From Bacillota bacterium (GTDB lineage: Bacteria; Bacillota; Dehalobacteriia; UBA4068), in the NCBI GenBank assembly GCA_024679955.1, contig JAILCQ010000002.1:1-48428 (forward strand): a DNA stretch of 48,428 bases. Reading direction: 5' to 3'. A model generated the notes under the pieces. That model was not told the DNA's origin. It saw only the letters and a program-made list of their open reading frames with translations, and did no database searches. A program made the translations under genes and the position numbers. This document shows, one piece after another, positions 24,338-32,748 of this stretch (position 1 is the stretch's first letter; the number at the start of each line of letters is the position of its first letter).

Positions 24338-24385
24338 GCCGCTTATTGGGCGGCAAGAGATAGGAAAGCCAGCGCTATGCTATGC

Positions 24386-25885
24386 TTATTTTTCCGGATA
24401 GAACCCGGTGGCTTCTTCATCCAGATTGATGAAGATATTCTTCTGCTGGGTGTAGGCGTCCAGGATGCTCAAATCGGTTTCCCGGCCGATGCCGGACTGC
24501 TTATAGCCGCCGAAGGGCGCGCCGGCCGGGATCTGATTGTAGGTGTTGACCCACATACGGCCGGTCTCAATGGCGCGGGACACCCGGATGGCCTTGCTGA
24601 TATCGGTAGTCCAGACCGCGCCGCCCAGGCCGTAGACGGAATCGTTGGCCATGGCGATGACATCCTCCTCTGTCTTGAACTTGATGACGCAGGCCACGGG
24701 GCCGAAGATCTCTTCCTGGGCCACCCGCATATCATTGGTCACATTGGTGATCAGGGTGGGCTTCATGAAGCAGCCCTTGGCGTTTGGCCCTTCCGTAAAG
24801 CGAGCGCCGCCGCAAGCGATGGTGGCGCCTTCGGCCTTGGCGATATCCACATAGCTGAGGATCTTCTTCATCTGGTTCTCATCCACCTGGGCGCCCATCT
24901 GCGTGTCCATACTCATGGGATCGCCCACATTGACGCTTTCAAAAGCCTTGACGGCGGCCGCCACGAACTTGTCGTAGATGCCCTCCTGGACAAAAACGCG
25001 AGAACCGGCGCAGCAGACCTGCCCCTGGTTAAAGAGGATGCCGATCTGCAGGCCGTCGATGGCCTGCTCGAAACGGCAATCGTCGAAGTAGATATTGGCG
25101 CTTTTGCCGCCCAGTTCCAAGGTAGCGGGGATAAGCTTGTCGGCGGCGGCCTTGGCCACGTCCAGGCCGATCTCCGTGGAGCCGGTGAAGGCCAGCTTGC
25201 GGAAGCCGGGATGATCCAGCATGTACTGGCCGGCCCGGGAACCGCTGCCAGTGACCACGTTCAACACGCCCGCAGGCAGCAGGTCGCCGATGAGCTCGAC
25301 TAGACGCAGCACGCTCAGGGAGGTGGTGGAAGAGGGTTTGAAGACGATACAGTCGCCGGCGGCCAAAGCGGGAGCCAGCTTCCAGGCGGCCATCAGGAAG
25401 GGGAAGTTCCAGGGCACGATCTGCCCCACGACGCCGATGGGCTCCCGAAGGACGATGCTCAGGCTGCCGCCCTTAAAGCCAATGCTGTTCAGCATGGTGG
25501 CGGAGCCTCTCTGGGTGAGGACGGCTCCGGCGAAGTAACGGAAGTGTTCACAGGACCAGGGGATATCTACGATGGAGGTCTCCCGGATGGGCTTGCCGTT
25601 GTCCATGGACTCAATGGCAGCCAATTCCCCGGCATTTTCCTCGATGACGTCGGCGATTTTGTTCAGCAGCGCTGCCCGGTCGTTGGCTTTCCAATCTTTC
25701 CAGGCAGGGAAGGCGGCCCAAGCGGCTTTTACGGCGGAATCTACGTCCTCCTTGGTGGCCTGGGCGCATGCAGCCAGCTTTTCTCCGGTGGCGGGGTTGG
25801 TGGTAACGAAGGTTTTGCCGTCAGAGGCAGGGACCCATTTGCCGTTGATGAAAAGATCATACTTTTCCTTCAGTTGCACGCTCAT
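24386..25885 (-). CDS. NAD(P)-dependent aldehyde dehydrogenase
   Basis: The 499-aa protein is a full-length class I/II-type aldehyde dehydrogenase that oxidises an aldehyde to the acid. Visible motifs are the cofactor region GQIVPWNFPFLMAAWKLAPALAAG, FKPSSTTSLSVL and FTGSTEIG, the general base in ATLELGGKSANI, and the catalytic Cys in FNQGQVCCAGSRVFV around residue 300. The substrate cannot be told from sequence. It stands alone, with GAAAGGGG before the ATG and its own terminator. Confidence 0.95.
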   Translation of the reverse strand: MSVQLKEKYDLFINGKWVPASDGKTFVTTNPATGEKLAACAQATKEDVDSAVKAAWAAFPAWKDWKANDRAALLNKIADVIEENAGELAAIESMDNGKPIRETSIVDIPWSCEHFRYFAGAVLTQRGSATMLNSIGFKGGSLSIVLREPIGVVGQIVPWNFPFLMAAWKLAPALAAGDCIVFKPSSTTSLSVLRLVELIGDLLPAGVLNVVTGSGSRAGQYMLDHPGFRKLAFTGSTEIGLDVAKAAADKLIPATLELGGKSANIYFDDCRFEQAIDGLQIGILFNQGQVCCAGSRVFVQEGIYDKFVAAAVKAFESVNVGDPMSMDTQMGAQVDENQMKKILSYVDIAKAEGATIACGGARFTEGPNAKGCFMKPTLITNVTNDMRVAQEEIFGPVACVIKFKTEEDVIAMANDSVYGLGGAVWTTDISKAIRVSRAIETGRMWVNTYNQIPAGAPFGGYKQSGIGRETDLSILDAYTQQKNIFINLDEEATGFYPEK

Positions 25886-26167
25886 AATGATACCCCTTTC
25901 ATATTTAATTGTTCTATATCATAGCAAAGCCGTTGGCAACTGCGGCCCGCTCCGTTTTACACCACCGGTTTATTCCAGCGTTTACGCCTCTGTTTTCCTC
26001 CTCTATTCCAGTCCCCTGTTTTCCTCCTTCGTTTTCTATTCGATGCATTGAATTCAAATAATTTGATTTCTAATTAAACAATAACATTTTTCCACAAAAA
26101 TGTAAATAATATTTCCCTAAATTTAATAAACTATTTATTTTTTGAACAAAAATAGACTTATGCACAT
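25886..26167. other. AT-rich intergenic region upstream of the aldehyde dehydrogenase
   Basis: No gene is seen. The part from about 26040 to 26167 is strongly AT-rich. It contains a perfect inverted repeat ACATTTTT-CCAC-AAAAATGT at 26084-26103 that could be a regulator site. No convincing -35/-10 pair was found, though weak -10-like sequences are present near 25915. Confidence 0.5.
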
Positions 26168-26209
26168 AAAAACAGCCAGAGGTGGCCGTTTCCCGGCTGC
26201 CTCTGGCTG
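26168..26209 (-). terminator. terminator of the small Cys-rich gene
   Basis: The minus strand shows CAGCCAGAGG, a 17-base loop, CCTCTGGCTG and then TTTTT. Confidence 0.8.
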
Positions 26210-26227
26210 TTCGGTGTATCCGCTTCC

Positions 26228-26440
26228 TCACAACTGCGCCATAGGGTTCTTCATCCACTGCTTCAGACGCTCCCGGGCGTTGGGGCGGAACAAAGGATAT
26301 CCCTGCTCCGCGGTGCAGGCGTCCTGAGGCAACATAGTCTTGCGGTGATCGGCCTCGATCCCGCAGCAGGTCCCGCCGGCCAAATCGCAGCGGGGATGGT
26401 TGGGACATTGATACTGATAGCAGATATAGTCGGTGTGCAT
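26228..26440 (-). CDS. small cysteine-rich protein of unknown function
   Basis: The 70-aa protein begins MHTDYICYQYQCPNHPRCDLAGG and carries six cysteines plus several histidines, four of the cysteines in the first 25 residues (C7, C12, C18, C25) and one each at 26 and 42. A metal or iron-sulfur site is possible. Expression is well supported: AAGGAGG lies eight bases before the ATG, a TTGCGA-17-TATACT promoter lies upstream and a strong terminator follows. I do not recognise the family. Confidence 0.8.
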   Translation of the reverse strand: MHTDYICYQYQCPNHPRCDLAGGTCCGIEADHRKTMLPQDACTAEQGYPLFRPNARERLKQWMKNPMAQL

Positions 26441-26475
26441 AGGATCGCCTCCTTGGGAATGGGATGATTACAGAA

Positions 26476-26504
26476 AGTATATCCCTTTTTCCAGCCCTTC
26501 GCAA
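26476..26504 (-). promoter_or_regulatory. sigma-A promoter of the small Cys-rich gene
   Basis: The minus strand shows TTGCGA, 17 bases, TATACT, about 36 bases before the start codon. Confidence 0.7.
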
Positions 26505-26550
26505 GTTGACGACCGCTTTTTCCCGTAAAAACCGGCGGCCAAAGGGGATA

Positions 26551-26583
26551 AAAAACCACCCTTGCCTGCACAAGGATGGTTTT
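26551..26583 (-). terminator. terminator after the malic enzyme gene
   Basis: The minus strand shows AAACCATCCTTG, a short loop, CAAGGGTGGTTTTTT. It lies about 40 bases after the stop and ends the ABC importer-malic enzyme transcript. Confidence 0.85.
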
Positions 26584-26622
26584 GAGGCGAAAATCCTGAT
26601 GTTTGCTCCTAGGATACAGCGG

Positions 26623-27795
26623 TCATATCCTGGCGACGCCGCTTTTCCGGGCGGCTTCGGCCACCGCCCGGCTGACTGCCGGGCATACCCGTTTATCAAA
26701 AGCGGCGGGTAAGATATAATCTGGGGACAGTTCTTCTTCGCTGACCAGGCCGGCGATGGCATGGGCGGCGGCAATTTTCATTTCATCGTTGATATCCGAC
26801 GCCCGCACGTCCAAAGCGCCCCGGAATATGCCGGGGAAAGCCAAAACATTGTTGATCTGATTGGCAAAGTCGCTGCGGCCGGTGCCGACCACTGCGGCGC
26901 CGGCGGCTTTTGCCAGATCAGGCATGATTTCCGGCACCGGATTGGCCATGGCGAAGACGATAGGCCGCGGGGCCATGGAACGTATCATATCCTGGGTCAC
27001 CACCCCCGGCGCGGAAACGCCGATCAACACATCCGCGCCCTGTATGGCGTCGGCCAGAGTACCTTTTATATTGCGGCGGTTGGTGATTTGGGCCATGGCT
27101 TCCAGTTCTTCGTTTAATCCGGGGCGTCCCGGATAAATGACGCCGCCGATATCGCATAAGGTTACATCCTGCAGCCCCATGGCCTGCAGCAGGCGGATCA
27201 CCGCCAAACCGGCCGCGCCTGCGCCGCTGGTCACCACCCGGATATCCCGGATATCCCTGCCGGTGAGCTTCAAAGCGTTCAACATGGCGGCCAGCACGAT
27301 CACCGCCGTTCCATGCTGGTCGTCGTGGAAGATGGGGATATCGCAGCAGGCCTTCAGTTTTCTTTCTATTTCAAAACAGCGGGGAGCGGAAATATCCTCC
27401 AGATTCACGCCGCCAAAGCTGCCGGCCAGCAAAGAAACGGTGCGGACGATTTCGTCCACATCTTTGCTGCGGATGCACAGGGGGATGGCGTCTACGCCGC
27501 CGAATGCCTTGAACAGCACGCATTTGCCTTCCATGACCGGCATACCCGCCTCGGGACCGATATCGCCCAGGCCCAAAACGGCGGTGCCGTCGGTGACCAC
27601 CGCCACCGTATTCCAGCGCCGGGTCAGCTCATAGCTTAAATTGATATCCTTTTGTATTTCCAGGCACGGCTGCGCCACCCCGGGCGTATAAGCCATGGAC
27701 AAAGCTTCTTTTCCGTCTACGGAAGCCCTGGCTTTGATCTCCAGTTTGCCCCGCCATTGTCTATGCAGCTCCAATGCTTTTTGCTTGTAATCCAT
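26623..27795 (-). CDS. malic enzyme, short form
   Basis: The enzyme oxidatively decarboxylates malate to pyruvate. The 390-aa protein is the short bacterial form without a phosphotransacetylase domain. Motifs are SMAYTPGVAQPC (catalytic Tyr region), VMEGKCVLFKAFGGVDAIP (catalytic Lys), IFHDDQHGTAVIVLAA (metal ligands) and the nucleotide fold VVTSGAGAAGLAVIRLL. NAD or NADP use cannot be decided. It begins only 18 bases after the stop of the amino-acid ABC ATPase and has no promoter of its own that I can see, so it is probably cotranscribed with the importer. Confidence 0.95.
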   Translation of the reverse strand: MDYKQKALELHRQWRGKLEIKARASVDGKEALSMAYTPGVAQPCLEIQKDINLSYELTRRWNTVAVVTDGTAVLGLGDIGPEAGMPVMEGKCVLFKAFGGVDAIPLCIRSKDVDEIVRTVSLLAGSFGGVNLEDISAPRCFEIERKLKACCDIPIFHDDQHGTAVIVLAAMLNALKLTGRDIRDIRVVTSGAGAAGLAVIRLLQAMGLQDVTLCDIGGVIYPGRPGLNEELEAMAQITNRRNIKGTLADAIQGADVLIGVSAPGVVTQDMIRSMAPRPIVFAMANPVPEIMPDLAKAAGAAVVGTGRSDFANQINNVLAFPGIFRGALDVRASDINDEMKIAAAHAIAGLVSEEELSPDYILPAAFDKRVCPAVSRAVAEAARKSGVARI

Positions 27796-27813
27796 AGCGA
27801 CCTCCCGCTATTG

Positions 27814-28545
27814 TTATTTGCTTTCCCTTACTCTTTCCAAAAAGTCGATCGCCCGCTGGCACTGGGGATGGTTGAACAAAGCTTCCGGCGTCCCCTGCTC
27901 CAGGATCTTTCCTTCGTCCATGAACAGCACCCGTTGGGCCACCTCCCGGGCGAAGCCCATTTCATGGGTGACCAAAACCATGGTCATGCCGTCGGAGGCC
28001 AGATCCGCCATAACTTTTAACACTTCCCCCACCATTTCCGGATCCAGAGCCGAGGTGGGCTCGTCGAACAGCATGATGTCCGGCCCCATAGCCAAGGCCC
28101 GGGCAATGGCCACTCTTTGTTTTTGGCCGCCGGAAAGCTGGGCGGGATAGACGTTGGCCTTATCGGTGAGCCCAACCTTTGCCAAAAGGCTCATGGCCAG
28201 CTCTTCCGCTTCTTTGGCTTTCATTTTTTTTAATTTTACCGGCGCCAGCATGATATTGCCCAAAACGCTGTAATGGGGGAACAGATTGAACTGCTGGAAC
28301 ACCATGCCCATTTTTTGCCGCAAACGGTTGATATCGTGATGGGGATCGGTGATCTCTTCCCCTTCGATAAAGATCCGGCCGGAGGTGGGCGTTTCCAATA
28401 AATTCAGGCAACGGAGAAAAGTGCTTTTTCCCGAACCGGAGGGGCCGATGACCACCACTTGCTCCCCTTTGTGAATATGCTCGGTAACGCCGTTCAGCAC
28501 TTGCAGTTTGCCAAAGGTTTTGCACAGGTTCTCAACGTTTATCAC
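27814..28545 (-). CDS. polar amino acid ABC transporter, ATP-binding protein
   Basis: The 243-aa protein is the GlnQ/HisP-type ATPase that powers uptake. Walker A is GPSGSGKST, the signature is [17 protein letters not shown], Walker B is [23 protein letters not shown] and the switch histidine is in [14 protein letters not shown]. The GTG at 28545 is preferred: it lies 10 bases after GAGGAGG and overlaps the permease end by 14 bases, so translation is coupled. Confidence 0.94.
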   Translation of the reverse strand: MINVENLCKTFGKLQVLNGVTEHIHKGEQVVVIGPSGSGKSTFLRCLNLLETPTSGRIFIEGEEITDPHHDINRLRQKMGMVFQQFNLFPHYSVLGNIMLAPVKLKKMKAKEAEELAMSLLAKVGLTDKANVYPAQLSGGQKQRVAIARALAMGPDIMLFDEPTSALDPEMVGEVLKVMADLASDGMTMVLVTHEMGFAREVAQRVLFMDEGKILEQGTPEALFNHPQCQRAIDFLERVRESK

Positions 28546-29206
28546 TGGCCCGCAGCCTCCTCTCAAACATAGCCAACAGCCTGGTCAAAATCAGCACCAC
28601 CAGCAAATACAGCAGGGCGGCGGTAAACAAGGCCACCGGGCTATAGGTGGCGGAGCGTATGGTGTCCGCGGCCCGGGTCAAGTCCTTCAGCGCGATATAG
28701 CCGACGATAGCGGTTTCTTTAAACAAGGTGATCAATTCGTTGCCCAGGGGCGGCAAAGCGTTTTTGAAGGCCTGGGGCAAAACGATATAGCGCATATTCT
28801 GCACATAATTCAGGCCCAGAGAGCGGCCGGCTTCCGTTTGACCGTAATCCACCGCCAAAATGCCGCCGCGGATGATCTCCGCTACATAAGCGCCGCTGTT
28901 GATGCCGAAGGCAATGATCGCCGCCAGCACCTTGTTGTCCATGGCCACCAGAACAAAATACCACATGATCAGCAGCTGCACCACCATTGGCGTGCCGCGA
29001 ATGACGGTGAGGTAAATATCGGCGATCCATTGCAGCGGTTTTTTGCCGGATATTTTCATCAGACAGATCAACACGCCCAGAATGATACCGACGCATAAAG
29101 CGCCCAGGGTAATCTCCGCCGTTACGCCCAATCCTTTGAACAACTGCTTCCATCTGTCGGCATATATGAGGCTAAGGTAAATCTTATCATAAAACTGCGC
29201 AAACAC
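28532..29206 (-). CDS. polar amino acid ABC transporter, permease
   Basis: The 224-aa membrane protein belongs to the GlnP/HisM family, with about five transmembrane helices. The EAA-type coupling loop is in [35 protein letters not shown]. The GTG at 29206 lies seven bases after GGGGAGG and is a better start than an ATG eight codons upstream. It forms the channel with the ATPase gene that follows. Confidence 0.93.
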   Translation of the reverse strand: MFAQFYDKIYLSLIYADRWKQLFKGLGVTAEITLGALCVGIILGVLICLMKISGKKPLQWIADIYLTVIRGTPMVVQLLIMWYFVLVAMDNKVLAAIIAFGINSGAYVAEIIRGGILAVDYGQTEAGRSLGLNYVQNMRYIVLPQAFKNALPPLGNELITLFKETAIVGYIALKDLTRAADTIRSATYSPVALFTAALLYLLVVLILTRLLAMFERRLRASDKR

Positions 29207-29246
29207 CGTCGGCCCTCCCCTCGAAAGCATCGGCCCTGTCTATTGC

Positions 29247-29286
29247 GGAAAACGGAGCAAAGTTGTTACGCTCCGCCCCGTTTTCC
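29247..29286 (-). repeat. inverted repeat between binding protein and permease genes
   Basis: Arms GGAAAACGG (29247-29255) and CCGTTTTCC (29278-29286), plus an inner GGAGC/GCTCC option, form a stable hairpin without a T run. Such hairpins often protect the mRNA of the highly expressed binding protein or reduce readthrough to the permease. Confidence 0.65.
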
Positions 29287-29305
29287 TTATGTACAAACAA
29301 AAGCT

Positions 29306-30070
29306 TTATTCCGCTTCCGCAGCCAGTTCGTATTTTTCCATCAATTGATCGATGGTTCCGTTTTCCTGCAGAACGGCCAAAGCGTCGTTCACTTTCTGCA
29401 GCAGGTCTTCGTTTTCTTTGGCGATGGCGATGGCGTAGCTTTCTTCCGTCAGCAATTCGTCCAGCATTTGCACATTGTCATTGCCGGCCACGAAGGCTTT
29501 GGCGGTTTGGTTATCCATGATCACCGCATCCAAACGGCCGTTGATCAAATCCTGCAAAGCGTCGGCGTTTTTATTGTATTGCTCCACGTTCAGGTTGCCG
29601 TATTCGCCGGAGGTGGCCGCCGTATCGGAGGTGGTGCCCAGCTGCACGCCTACGGTTTTGCCGTCCAGATCGGCCGCACCGGCAATGGCGCTGTCCTTCA
29701 TAACGATAATGGCCTGACCGGCGATATAGTATTTATCGCTGAAATTCACTTCTTTCAGACGGTCCGGTTCAATGGAAAGACCGGCAAGACCCATATCGGC
29801 TTTGCCTTCCTGCACGGCGATGATCACCGCGTCGAACAGCATATCTTCTACCCGGCCTTGGCAACCCAGCTGATCGCAAATCGCATAGAACAGATCCACG
29901 TCGAAACCGGTAGGTTCGCCGTTGTCGTCGATCATTTCAAAAGGCGGGAACTCCGCATTGGTGGCCATGACCAAAGTGACCGCGTCCTCATCCTCCGCCG
30001 CATTGCTGCAGGCGATCAGGGAGAAAGCCAGCATAACCAAAACGGCGACCAATAAGATTTTCTTCATCAT
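29306..30070 (-). CDS. polar amino acid ABC transporter, substrate-binding lipoprotein
   Basis: The 254-aa protein captures an amino acid outside the cell. It has a lipoprotein signal peptide ending in SLIAC (Cys at residue 21). A family-3 solute-binding fold follows, with MATNAEFPPFEMIDDNGEPTGFDVDLFYAI, GLSIEPDRLKEVNFSDKYYIAGQAIIV and GVQLGTTSDTAA. The specific amino acid is unknown. It is the first gene of the operon, behind a good promoter. Confidence 0.95.
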   Translation of the reverse strand: MMKKILLVAVLVMLAFSLIACSNAAEDEDAVTLVMATNAEFPPFEMIDDNGEPTGFDVDLFYAICDQLGCQGRVEDMLFDAVIIAVQEGKADMGLAGLSIEPDRLKEVNFSDKYYIAGQAIIVMKDSAIAGAADLDGKTVGVQLGTTSDTAATSGEYGNLNVEQYNKNADALQDLINGRLDAVIMDNQTAKAFVAGNDNVQMLDELLTEESYAIAIAKENEDLLQKVNDALAVLQENGTIDQLMEKYELAAEAE

Positions 30071-30139
30071 GCATCATCCTCTTTTCTTTTCTATTTCCTG
30101 AGATTGCCCGTTTCGTTTTCCGCGAAGGCAACCCAATTC

Positions 30140-30168
30140 AGTATACATGAACGGCCGTGCATATTCAA
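30140..30168 (-). promoter_or_regulatory. sigma-A promoter of the amino acid importer operon
   Basis: The minus strand shows TTGAAT, 17 bases, TATACT, about 70 bases before the binding-protein start. The spacer contains the palindrome ACGGCCGT, which could be an operator. Confidence 0.7.
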
Positions 30169-30321
30169 TACTTTGCTTAAAATTCCTGCACCGCAGCCAT
30201 ATAGCCGCCCCTGGCCAGGGCTTGCCGGGCCTCTTTGGCGGCAAACCGGCAAGCCTTTGTCCCGCCTTTTGCCGCCAGGGCTGAACGGCCCAGGCCCCCT
30301 TCTGCAGACAAAAAATTTTGA

Positions 30322-30350
30322 TTGACAAACCAATGTTTCTGGGATAAAAT
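30322..30350 (+). promoter_or_regulatory. sigma-A promoter of the tRNA-Val gene
   Basis: TTGACA, 17 bases and TAAAAT end ten bases before the tRNA 5' end, so the transcript begins close to the mature tRNA. Confidence 0.8.
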
Positions 30351-30359
30351 AATTCTGCT

Positions 30360-30434
30360 GGGCGCGTAGCTCAGGGGGAGAGCGCTTGACTCACATTCAA
30401 GAGGTCGCAGGTTCGAAACCCGCCGCGCCCACCA
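30360..30434 (+). tRNA. tRNA-Val (anticodon CAC)
   Basis: The 75-nt cloverleaf includes an encoded CCA. The acceptor GGGCGCG pairs with CGCGCCC. The D arm contains AGCTCAGGGGGAGAGC, the anticodon arm is CTTGA-CTCACAT-TCAAG and the T arm has GGTTCGAAACC. The anticodon CAC reads GUG valine codons. It is a single-gene transcript with its own promoter and terminator. Confidence 0.95.
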
Positions 30435-30472
30435 AAGCCCCGGTTATACACGGTATAGCCGGGGCTTTTTTT
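30435..30472 (+). terminator. terminator after tRNA-Val
   Basis: AAAGCCCCGGTTATAC and GTATAGCCGGGGCTTT pair over 16 bp with one G-U position and a 3-base loop, followed by seven T. Confidence 0.92.
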
Positions 30473-30528
30473 GCGTCCTTTTTCCGATCCCTTTTTCGTT
30501 TTTATGGACCCGGCGGCAAAGCGGCGGC

Positions 30529-31611
30529 CTAATGGCAAATGACCGTTTCCGTTTCCGCGTCGAACAAATGGATATGCGAGGCGTCGAAGGTCAAAGGGAT
30601 TTGCTGATCCGGATCATACTGGGCCAAACCGTTTACTTTTGCCACGATCTTTTCCCCGCAGCAATAAAGATGCAAATGGGTTTCGCCGCCCAAAGGCTCC
30701 GCCACTTCCAGCTTGGCCCGAATCACCCCTTGCGGATCCGGGCGGACGCCGTCGGGACGGATGCCCATAATGACCTGGCGGTTCAGATAGGGGGCCAGAA
30801 CCGTCTCCGCTTTGTCCAGGCGTATCCCCACATCCTGCAAGACCAGATAGTAGCCATAGGCGTCCTTTGCCAAAGTGGCGGGCAAAAAATTCATGGACGG
30901 CATGCCGATAAAGCTGGCCACAAACATATTGCAGGGGAAACGGTATACGTTTTGCGGCGTATCCGCCTGCTGTATCACCCCGTCCCGCATCACCACGATG
31001 CGGTCGCCCATGGTCATGGCCTCGGTTTGGTCATGGGTAACGTAAACAAAAGTGGAGTCGCTTCTTTTATGCAATTTAATGATCTCCGAGCGCATGGAGG
31101 TGCGCAGCTTGGCGTCTAAATTGGACAGGGGCTCGTCCAACAGGAATACGGCGGGGTCCCGCACCATGGCCCGGCCCAGGGCCACCCGCTGTCTTTGCCC
31201 GCCGGACATGGTTCTGGGCTTGCGCTTCAGGGCATGCTCTATGTCCAGCAGCTTGGCCACTTCCCGCACTTTGCGGTCGATCTCCGCCTTGGGTACCTTG
31301 CGGTTTTCCAGGGCGAAAGCCATGTTTTTATACACGGTCATATGAGGATACAGGGCATAATTCTGAAAGACCATGGCCACATCCCTTTCCTTGGGCGGAA
31401 GGTCGTTGACCAAACGGTCGCCGATGTACAATTCTCCGGCGGTTATTTCTTCCAAACCGGCGATCATCCGCAATACGGTAGACTTGCCGCAACCGGAAGG
31501 GCCCACCAAAACGATGAATTCCTTATCGGCGATATCTATGCTGAAATTGCTGACCGCTTCCGTTTCGCCGTTGTAGATTTTGCTGACGTTCTTGAAGCTG
31601 ATTTTGGCCAT
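30529..31611 (-). CDS. sugar-type ABC importer ATPase (MsmK/UgpC/MalK family)
   Basis: The 360-aa protein is a CUT1-family ATPase. Walker A is GPSGCGKST, the Q loop is VFQNYALYPHMTVYKNMAFAL, the signature is RTMSGGQRQRVALGRAM, Walker B is FLLDEPLSNLDAKLR and the switch histidine is in VYVTHDQTEAMTMGD. The C-terminal 120 residues form the OB/TOBE regulatory domain (VIMGIRPDGV..., LEVAEPLGGETHLHLYC). It is the last gene of the operon and should drive the MalF/MalG-like permeases encoded at 34694-36519. It is the only ATPase in the operon. Confidence 0.95.
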   Translation of the reverse strand: MAKISFKNVSKIYNGETEAVSNFSIDIADKEFIVLVGPSGCGKSTVLRMIAGLEEITAGELYIGDRLVNDLPPKERDVAMVFQNYALYPHMTVYKNMAFALENRKVPKAEIDRKVREVAKLLDIEHALKRKPRTMSGGQRQRVALGRAMVRDPAVFLLDEPLSNLDAKLRTSMRSEIIKLHKRSDSTFVYVTHDQTEAMTMGDRIVVMRDGVIQQADTPQNVYRFPCNMFVASFIGMPSMNFLPATLAKDAYGYYLVLQDVGIRLDKAETVLAPYLNRQVIMGIRPDGVRPDPQGVIRAKLEVAEPLGGETHLHLYCCGEKIVAKVNGLAQYDPDQQIPLTFDASHIHLFDAETETVICH

Positions 31612-31622
31612 CCTCTTTCTCC

Positions 31623-32732
31623 TTAATCATATTCCTTTCGGGCCGCCCGCCATTTTTGATACCGCCGCAGCAGCTTGACGTATTGCCTGATCAAGATATA
31701 GACGGCGCAGGCGGCGGGGAACAGCCCGCAGAAAAGCATAAGCAGAAAATAAAGCAAACGATAGGCGGCGCATACCCGGGCGGCGTTTTCCCAATAGGGC
31801 AAAGCTATCCCGTCCTTCGCCATCAATAAGCTTTGCCAATGGCGAAAGCTCTGCCAGATATGGCCGATGGCAAAGCGGGAGCTGTTTTCCACCGATATTT
31901 TGCCGACGCTGAAACCTTCTTCCGCCAGGGATAGGGCAAAACCGCCTACCGGATCCGGCGCAACCAATTCATAACAGCCGACGCCGGTATCTTCCGACGC
32001 CAGCAACGAATGATCCACAAAAATATAGCCCTGGTCTTCCTCCATGGCCATACGGCTCAAGGGATCGTCTTCCCTGGCCACCACGCCGGCGATCCAATAG
32101 GGCTTGCCCTCTATGGTCAAAGACAGGCCCGCCAATTCCACGCCGCCGAAAAGACGCCAAGCCAATTCCTCATCGAGAACCACCCGGTCCTTCATCAAGT
32201 CCTCGCCCCAAATATAGCTGCCATGGCGCAGGGTCAACGGGTGGAACAAAAAATAATCGCCGGAAATGCCGATGGCCACGGCGCTGGTCGAGGCTTTATC
32301 GCTGGATACGGTCAATTTGCCCATGGAGGAATAGGCGTCCGTCCACAGGGCGCCGTTTTCCGGAGCCGTCAACGAAGCCTCCTGCAATTTACCGTCCACA
32401 GTCCGGCGAAAAGCCTCCACATCGCTTTCCTTTACCTCGCCGTCCCGGGGGAAAAACAGGGATACCTGGGCGAACCTTTGCTCGCTATCCCCTTTCCAGC
32501 GCTGAGCGGCCTCTTGGCTGGGCAATAGGCCGCCGTAAACGGCATAGCGGGAATAGCATACCGCCATCAGCGCCAGGCATAGCAGGCAAAGCGCCCCCGC
32601 CGCAAGATGGCGGCGCGGGATGCTTTTCCAGGCTTTCCATGAATGGGAAGGCTTTTCTTCACCGTTCGCTCTTTTCTTTCCCAGCTTATGTATTTTTTTC
32701 CAAAAACTGCCGTCCAAGCTGATTTTGCCCAA
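31623..32732 (-). CDS. two-TM protein with a MacB-like periplasmic core domain
   Basis: The 369-aa protein has a basic N-terminus, one transmembrane segment (about residues 43-67, LAAGALCLLCLALMAVCYSRYAVYGG), a large outside domain of about 240 residues and one C-terminal transmembrane segment (YRLLYFLLMLFCGLFPAACAVYILI). The outside domain resembles the MacB core (AIGISGDYFLFHPLTLRHGSYIWGEDLMKDRVVLDEELAWRLFGG). MacB/FtsX permeases normally have four helices and an ATPase; both the extra helices and a dedicated ATPase are missing. It starts 16 bases after the adaptor gene, so the two probably form a complex. Confidence 0.75.
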   Translation of the reverse strand: MGKISLDGSFWKKIHKLGKKRANGEEKPSHSWKAWKSIPRRHLAAGALCLLCLALMAVCYSRYAVYGGLLPSQEAAQRWKGDSEQRFAQVSLFFPRDGEVKESDVEAFRRTVDGKLQEASLTAPENGALWTDAYSSMGKLTVSSDKASTSAVAIGISGDYFLFHPLTLRHGSYIWGEDLMKDRVVLDEELAWRLFGGVELAGLSLTIEGKPYWIAGVVAREDDPLSRMAMEEDQGYIFVDHSLLASEDTGVGCYELVAPDPVGGFALSLAEEGFSVGKISVENSSRFAIGHIWQSFRHWQSLLMAKDGIALPYWENAARVCAAYRLLYFLLMLFCGLFPAACAVYILIRQYVKLLRRYQKWRAARKEYD

Positions 32733-32748
32733 GCTGCAACCCGCTTTC

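Noticed and set aside
24254-25303. 349-codon open frame on the plus strand opposite the aldehyde dehydrogenase
   Set aside because: The dehydrogenase carries all family motifs on the minus strand. The opposite frame has no start signals and a composition typical of antisense frames in GC-rich genes.
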